From an uncultured cyanobacterium (GTDB lineage: Bacteria > Cyanobacteriota > Cyanobacteriia > Cyanobacteriales > Geitlerinemataceae), in the NCBI GenBank assembly GCA_937121005.1, contig CAKZKB010000375.1, positions 1 to 16,198 on the forward strand: DNA of 16,198 bases. The letters are read 5' to 3'. Positions 12,634-16,198 of this stretch are shown piece by piece. The notes under the pieces were generated by a model. It was given only the letters and a program-made list of their open reading frames with translations, made no database searches and was not told the DNA's origin. Position 1 is the stretch's first letter; each line of letters begins with the position of its first letter. The position numbers were made by a program, and so were the translations under genes.

Positions 12634-13161
12634 TTAGGAAGCCTGTTGCTGTAAATAGCGACTGACTCCGGCTCCCATTTCCTTAAAGTTGGAGTCGATT
12701 TGTTTGCCGAGCAAATCTTCAATCGTGCTGGCGATCGACCCCGCTACAAACGAAGGGATGCCTTTGAGTTGCTTCGTGTCGATGTTTAACTCGCCGCGAC
12801 TTTCGATGCGGGTTCCATCACCATCTTCCAGAAAAAGATTTCGACCGCCACTGCGAACCGCTTCGGTAAACGCATGGGTTTCTGTGCGCCAGTCTACCGA
12901 AAAATCCGTCGATTTCCAGGTGGCGTAGTCCGTCCACGATAGCAGATCTTCACTTAAAAACGCTCGCGCCGGCCCCGGAATGGAACCGCCACCGTGCCAA
13001 ACCGTGACCAGTTGGGTTTCGGCTTCCCCGTCTTGGCGCGACTGGAGCTCGATCGCCCGCACGTTTGCCATATAGGGAACCAAATCGAGCATTTTGTCGC
13101 GATAGGTCGCGTACACCACAGACCGAGGAAAGGGCAAGCGAACGGCGAGGGCAATTTTCAT
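12634..13161 (-). CDS. SRPBCC (START-like) fold protein
   Basis: 175 residues from ATG 13161. MKIALAVRLPFPRSVVYATY followed by RDKMLDLVPYMANV is the helix-grip start common to SRPBCC proteins (coenzyme Q-binding, polyketide cyclase and related ligand-binding families). The WHGGGSIPGPARAF and WTDYATWKSTDFSVDWRTET stretches are consistent with the curved sheet. The C-terminal helix (SFVAGSIASTIEDLLGKQID, then SNFKEMGAGVSRYL) closes the cavity. There is no signal peptide and the ligand is unknown. The ATG at 13170 is also in frame, giving three more residues; MKI was preferred by family resemblance, with no clear ribosome site for either. The gene is immediately upstream of the PD-(D/E)XK nuclease (2-nt gap), so it may assist that gene or simply share expression. 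Confidence 0.7.
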   Translation of the reverse strand: MKIALAVRLPFPRSVVYATYRDKMLDLVPYMANVRAIELQSRQDGEAETQLVTVWHGGGSIPGPARAFLSEDLLSWTDYATWKSTDFSVDWRTETHAFTEAVRSGGRNLFLEDGDGTRIESRGELNIDTKQLKGIPSFVAGSIASTIEDLLGKQIDSNFKEMGAGVSRYLQQQAS

Positions 13162-13310
13162 GGCAAACATCGACAATGCAGTATCGCCATTGTCTCATTG
13201 CGAGCGATGAATAGGCAAATGCTAAGAGAAGTCAACTTCTCTCCCGGCTGAAGAATGTAGGTTGGGTTGAAGCCTGAAAACCCAACAACCGCAAATCAGT
13301 GACCGTAGGG

Positions 13311-13326
13311 GCGTTTCGCGAAACGC
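13311..13326. repeat. Perfect palindrome in a GTAGGGGCG element
   Basis: GCGTTTCGCGAAACGC is exactly self-complementary over 16 bp. With the preceding GTAGGG and following TCGTAC it matches the 'GTAGGGGCG + palindrome' repeat type also present at 1126-1148, though the palindromic core differs. Confidence 0.7.
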
Positions 13327-13483
13327 TCGTACACCAGTGACCCATTAGGTGTAGCATCAATTCTGAACTCTGAATTGAAAGGGTGTTGGGTATCGTTCCT
13401 CTACCCAACCTACGAGATTTCCAAACTTCCAGGACTTTTGTCAGTCAACCAGAATAAATCTCTGGCCGCAGACATAAGGTCTT

Positions 13484-13504
13484 AATTTTGAATTTTGAAT
13501 TTTG
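13484..13504. repeat. Tandem heptamer repeat, AATTTTG x3
   Basis: Three perfect copies of AATTTTG, in inverted orientation relative to 362-382. Together with the 22-bp match at 13559-13580 they form two related repeat loci at the window's two ends. Confidence 0.85.
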
Positions 13505-13505
13505 C

Positions 13506-13546
13506 GAAAAGTTGGGGGTGTAGATTTTCTTCCCCCTGAACTTTTC
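13506..13546 (-). terminator. Hairpin terminator of the MBL-fold gene
   Basis: GAAAAGTTGGGGG (13506-13518) pairs with CCCCC-TG-AACTTTTC (13532-13546), with a 2-nt bulge. It starts 5 nt after the MBL-fold stop on the minus strand, and is followed on that strand by GCAAAATTCAAAATTC, only loosely T-rich. The position supports a terminator role; no long U-run is present. Confidence 0.55.
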
Positions 13547-13551
13547 AAGAC

Positions 13552-14373
13552 TCAAGACGAATTTTGAATTGGAGCGAAGCAACCGACGGCGGCGACGGGA
13601 GATGTCCGTTCGGCAAATTGAAACTGCTGTCCCCGACGCACGAAACCGAGAAATCCATCTTGGCGGGCATCGGGTAGCGGCCCGGTTTGATAGTGATACA
13701 ACCACATTTTACGACGAATGGAAGCGGGCAAACTTAGCAGTTCGTCGTAGTGCGAGTGTACCGTACTTTTGTAGGGGGTGGTTTCGCAGTCGTGAAAAAT
13801 GATATCAGCTTTTTCGTAAAATGTCCGCAGGCGATCGGGGCAAAATTGGGTATCGGTGGTAAAGAAAATTTTCGTCCCGTCGAGCTCGAAAAACAAGCCG
13901 TAACTTTCGACAGCTTCGCGATCGTCCTCGATATGCACGGTGGGGACGAGTTGAAATGATTTTCCTTCCCACACAAACGTACCGCGATCGGGCACCGGAC
14001 AGGGATTAAAATAGGTGTCGAGGGTGGCTGTGCGACCCTGAATCGATCGCATCCCTCCCGAAAGGGTATTTTCCCACAAGTCGTTAACCAAAGACTCGGG
14101 TAAATAGAGTTGGGGTTTAGAACAGCGCGGATCGAACTGAGTGCTAAAGCCAATAAACTCCAAACCGCCAACATGATCGGCGTGGAGGTGGGAAATATAA
14201 ATATCCGTGATATCGAGATGAGAGAGACCGACATCGCGAAGGGCAAAACGAATATCCGAACCGCAGTCGAGCAAGAGGTTGCGACCGCGATCGCCCGTTA
14301 GGATTAGGTTGGATTGGTAGTTATCGGGATCGAGGGTAAACGCCGATCCAGACCCTAAAAACGTCAGCTTCAT
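13552..14373 (-). CDS. MBL-fold metallohydrolase (tRNase Z-like group)
   Basis: 273 residues with the metallo-beta-lactamase fold of the RNase Z/ElaC and phosphodiesterase group. MKLTFLGSGSAF opens the fold, and SHLHADHVGG carries the HxHxDH metal motif (H62, H64, D66, H67). Later ligands are probably H147 (VPTVHIEDD), D174 (FTTDTQF) and H227 (WLYHYQ), with HDCE at 194-197. The flexible exosite of canonical RNase Z is not recognisable, so a phosphodiesterase role on a small molecule is as likely as tRNA 3' processing. No signal peptide. ATG at 14373 is supported by the family N-terminus; GAGG lies about 12 nt upstream. The last residues (CFAPIQNSS) are encoded by a dispersed repeat (13559-13580), so the C-terminus may have been extended by repeat insertion. 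A different gene, the cyclase, lies upstream on the same strand. Confidence 0.85.
   Translation of the reverse strand: MKLTFLGSGSAFTLDPDNYQSNLILTGDRGRNLLLDCGSDIRFALRDVGLSHLDITDIYISHLHADHVGGLEFIGFSTQFDPRCSKPQLYLPESLVNDLWENTLSGGMRSIQGRTATLDTYFNPCPVPDRGTFVWEGKSFQLVPTVHIEDDREAVESYGLFFELDGTKIFFTTDTQFCPDRLRTFYEKADIIFHDCETTPYKSTVHSHYDELLSLPASIRRKMWLYHYQTGPLPDARQDGFLGFVRRGQQFQFAERTSPVAAVGCFAPIQNSS
13559..13580. repeat. 22-bp dispersed repeat inside the MBL gene end
   Basis: This stretch (ending GAATTGGAGCGAAGC) is an exact reverse complement of 348-369. It contains the AATTTTG heptamer joined to GGAGCGAAGC and forms the last codons of the MBL-fold gene. Confidence 0.8.
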
Positions 14374-14447
14374 CTACGGAGACCTCATCGCTAAAAATGG
14401 AATTTACACAAAAAAAGGGAACATCCTTATTTATTTTACGTCACGAT

Positions 14448-16198
14448 CTAGGGATATCGGCATCGTTCTTTATGAAGAGTTTTCAAATATTTATCCACCG
14501 CCGAGGGGACAGAGGTTAAGCGAATCTGAAATCCTCTACCGTTGTCTGCGGAGGGTTCTATAACTTTGGCATAAAATTCGTTGTCGTCAGGTTTAAACTG
14601 GGAACCATCGGCGAAGCGAAGTTTTAGATTTTTGAGGGCGGGAATGGTTTCGGGGGCGACAATTTCGGCGTAGTGGGGGGAGAGTTTCACTAATTCCCCC
14701 AATGTCATCGTCGCCCCCACGTTTTTACCTTCGACGATCGTAAATTCAATTTTAACTGTATCTTGCAACTCTAGCAGTTCTTCTTCTTGTTTTTCTAATT
14801 CGAGATTGTATTTCCCGCCAATACCGCATACTGAATAAATCGAGATGGGTTGTTTCACGCCTTTCGGACTGACTTTCTGTTCGTCATCCGTTTGTACTAA
14901 CTCTTTAACGGGTTCGTAAGTGGATTCGGAAATCAAAATTTGCCCGCCAACGGTATAGGATTCGATGCGATAGGTGAGGTTAACTTGGCTGCCGACGACT
15001 CCGTATTTGGTGCGTTTGTACGAGCCAATGTTGCCGACGACCACTTCTCCAGTGTTAATCCCGATACCCATTTCCAGATCGGATAAGCCCTTTTCTCGCA
15101 TGGTTGCATTCACCGCAGGCATGGCTTTTTGCATGGCGATCGCGCAAGCAACAGCCCGCTCGATATCGTCTTCTCGTTGAGTTGGCGCGCCAAATAAGAC
15201 TAAAATGCCATCGCCCATAAACTCGTCGATCGTCCCTTGATAGAATGTAATCACATCGGCCATGGCCTCTAAATAAATATTTAAAATTCCCACCACCTGT
15301 TCGGGAGACAACCGCTCCGATAGGGATGTAAACCCGCGCAAATCTGATGTAAGAATAGTAATTTTGCGCCGTTCGCCCCCCATGGTCAAACCGCCCGGCG
15401 TTTCTAGTAAATTGGCCACCACTTCATCGGTGAGGTAGCGACTGAAGGTTTGGCGAATATCAGCCGCCGATCGCGCCACGTAGGCCGTAATTGCCCCAGC
15501 GGCCCCCAGTCCGGCTAAAATGGGCGGCACGAGGGGAATCCACCAAGACTGAAGCAAGGCGATGTAGGCGATGCCCCCATAAACTCCCACGAGGGCGATT
15601 TCGGGAATCACGCGCCGGATGGTACTGGTATAGCGCCGCGTCCAACTCATAAAGGCCCCAATAAAGGCAGCGACAACGATCGCGCCATAGTCGAGCCATT
15701 CGGGCCAGGTTTTCAACAAGGCGCGATCGTCGAGGGTGGCGCTTATCAGTTGGCTGGTGAGGTTGGCATGATATTCTACACCCGCCATCAACTGCGGCGT
15801 ACCGAACAGCGTACTGCTGTAGGGCGTTTCGATATAGTCTTTCAAACTTTCAGCCGTGGCCCCAATTAAAACGGCGCGATCGGCAAAGAAATCCTCGGGA
15901 ACCGTACCAGCTAGCACCTCCGACAGGGATACTCGCTTAAAACTTCCCTGTACCCCCCGATAGAGAAGCAACACTTGATAGCCATTGCTATCGACGCGAA
16001 TGTAGGGGCCGTCATTGCTTTCAAAACGAGTCAAGACGGTATCTCCAAACATTACCTGCTCGTCTTCGGTACTGTCGGGCTCGATCCCATCTGCTTCTAA
16101 ATACATCCAAGCGAGGCGAAAGGCCAAACTAAATATCGTTCCCCCCGCGCCGTCGCTAAGATACAGCAAACCGCGTCGCGCTTTCACGTCGGGATCGA
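14448..16198 (-). CDS. CHASE2 and class III nucleotide cyclase protein (N-terminus beyond window)
   Basis: 583 codons are visible; the frame runs off the right edge (DPDVKARRGLLYL is mid-CHASE2). Numbering here starts at the valine codon 16187. Residues 1-160 are the extracytoplasmic CHASE2 sensor (ending AVLIGATAESLKDYIETPYS), followed by three membrane segments (about 166-181, 193-213, 219-238). The catalytic domain (about 272-455) has both metal aspartates, D282 (TSDLRGFT) and D326 (DEFMGDGILVLFG), and the transition-state pair N403 and R407 (QVNLTYRIES). Adenylate cyclases carry Lys and Asp/Thr at the base-selecting positions; here they are E322 and G396, the pair I recall for Synechocystis guanylyl cyclase Cya2, which suggests cGMP formation. 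A coiled segment (457-475) leads to a C-terminal domain of about 100 residues that may be PilZ-like. The stop is TAG at 14448-14450. Confidence 0.9.
   Translation of the reverse strand, partial: DPDVKARRGLLYLSDGAGGTIFSLAFRLAWMYLEADGIEPDSTEDEQVMFGDTVLTRFESNDGPYIRVDSNGYQVLLLYRGVQGSFKRVSLSEVLAGTVPEDFFADRAVLIGATAESLKDYIETPYSSTLFGTPQLMAGVEYHANLTSQLISATLDDRALLKTWPEWLDYGAIVVAAFIGAFMSWTRRYTSTIRRVIPEIALVGVYGGIAYIALLQSWWIPLVPPILAGLGAAGAITAYVARSAADIRQTFSRYLTDEVVANLLETPGGLTMGGERRKITILTSDLRGFTSLSERLSPEQVVGILNIYLEAMADVITFYQGTIDEFMGDGILVLFGAPTQREDDIERAVACAIAMQKAMPAVNATMREKGLSDLEMGIGINTGEVVVGNIGSYKRTKYGVVGSQVNLTYRIESYTVGGQILISESTYEPVKELVQTDDEQKVSPKGVKQPISIYSVCGIGGKYNLELEKQEEELLELQDTVKIEFTIVEGKNVGATMTLGELVKLSPHYAEIVAPETIPALKNLKLRFADGSQFKPDDNEFYAKVIEPSADNGRGFQIRLTSVPSAVDKYLKTLHKERCRYP

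Larger units (their letters stand above)
13162..13505. other. Repeat-rich intergenic region, no gene
   Basis: About 345 bp between the SRPBCC gene and the MBL-fold gene. It holds GTTGGGTT / AACCCAAC (13261-13286), the perfect 16-bp palindrome GCGTTTCGCGAAACGC (13311-13326) after GTAGGGG, GTTGGGTA / TACCCAAC (13385-13409), and three AATTTTG copies (13484-13504). No open frame resembles a gene. Confidence 0.65.

Overview
This window is almost certainly chromosomal DNA of a cyanobacterium, probably a filamentous one. The octamer GCGATCGC and its core CGATCG (the HIP1 motif) occur throughout, inside and between genes. The window also encodes a Ycf65/PSRP-3 ribosomal protein, a CHASE2-type nucleotide cyclase and a TIGR01548-type HAD protein. 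Non-coding stretches carry typical cyanobacterial repeats: AATTTTG heptamers, GAAACCGGGTTTC elements and GTAGGGGCG palindromes. I cannot name the genus.

Left end (1-1112): the 5' end of glmM (minus strand), a repeat-bearing gap, then a small exported CsbD-like protein (plus strand) with a clear intrinsic terminator. Region 1407-2538 (minus) is a tight three-gene cassette: a BrnT-like toxin, a CopG-type antitoxin domain fused to a three-helix membrane domain, and a 60-residue low-complexity protein. The first pair overlaps by ATGA and the second pair is separated by 8 nt. This is the most unusual unit here.

Region 2701-4387 (minus): a class I methyltransferase with a duplicated N-terminal module, then ycf65, with a terminator hairpin between them. 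Region 4458-6368: a HAD-type hydrolase (plus) converging on a ten-repeat TPR protein (minus), with stop codons overlapping by 18 bp. Region 6700-9246: an M32 carboxypeptidase (plus) converging on a heptose-7-phosphate-kinase-like PfkB protein (minus), overlapping by 15 bp. A run of seven C-tracts (G-rich on the minus strand) separates the latter from a divergent radical SAM gene (9386-10969, plus).

Region 10970-11842 has no convincing gene. It contains repeats, a possible leader with a promoter-like sequence, and a three-repeat CRISPR array read on the plus strand. No recognisable cas operon is present. The next gene (minus) is a PD-(D/E)XK nuclease with a Cas4/AddB-like four-cysteine signature, co-directional with an SRPBCC-fold protein. 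The right end holds an MBL-fold hydrolase (tRNase Z-like) and a CHASE2-transmembrane-cyclase protein cut by the window edge. The cyclase carries Glu and Gly at the substrate-selecting positions, which points to cGMP rather than cAMP synthesis.

The genes do not form one pathway. They are mostly single genes or short operons on alternating strands, with the toxin-antitoxin cassette and the CRISPR locus as the defence-like portions.
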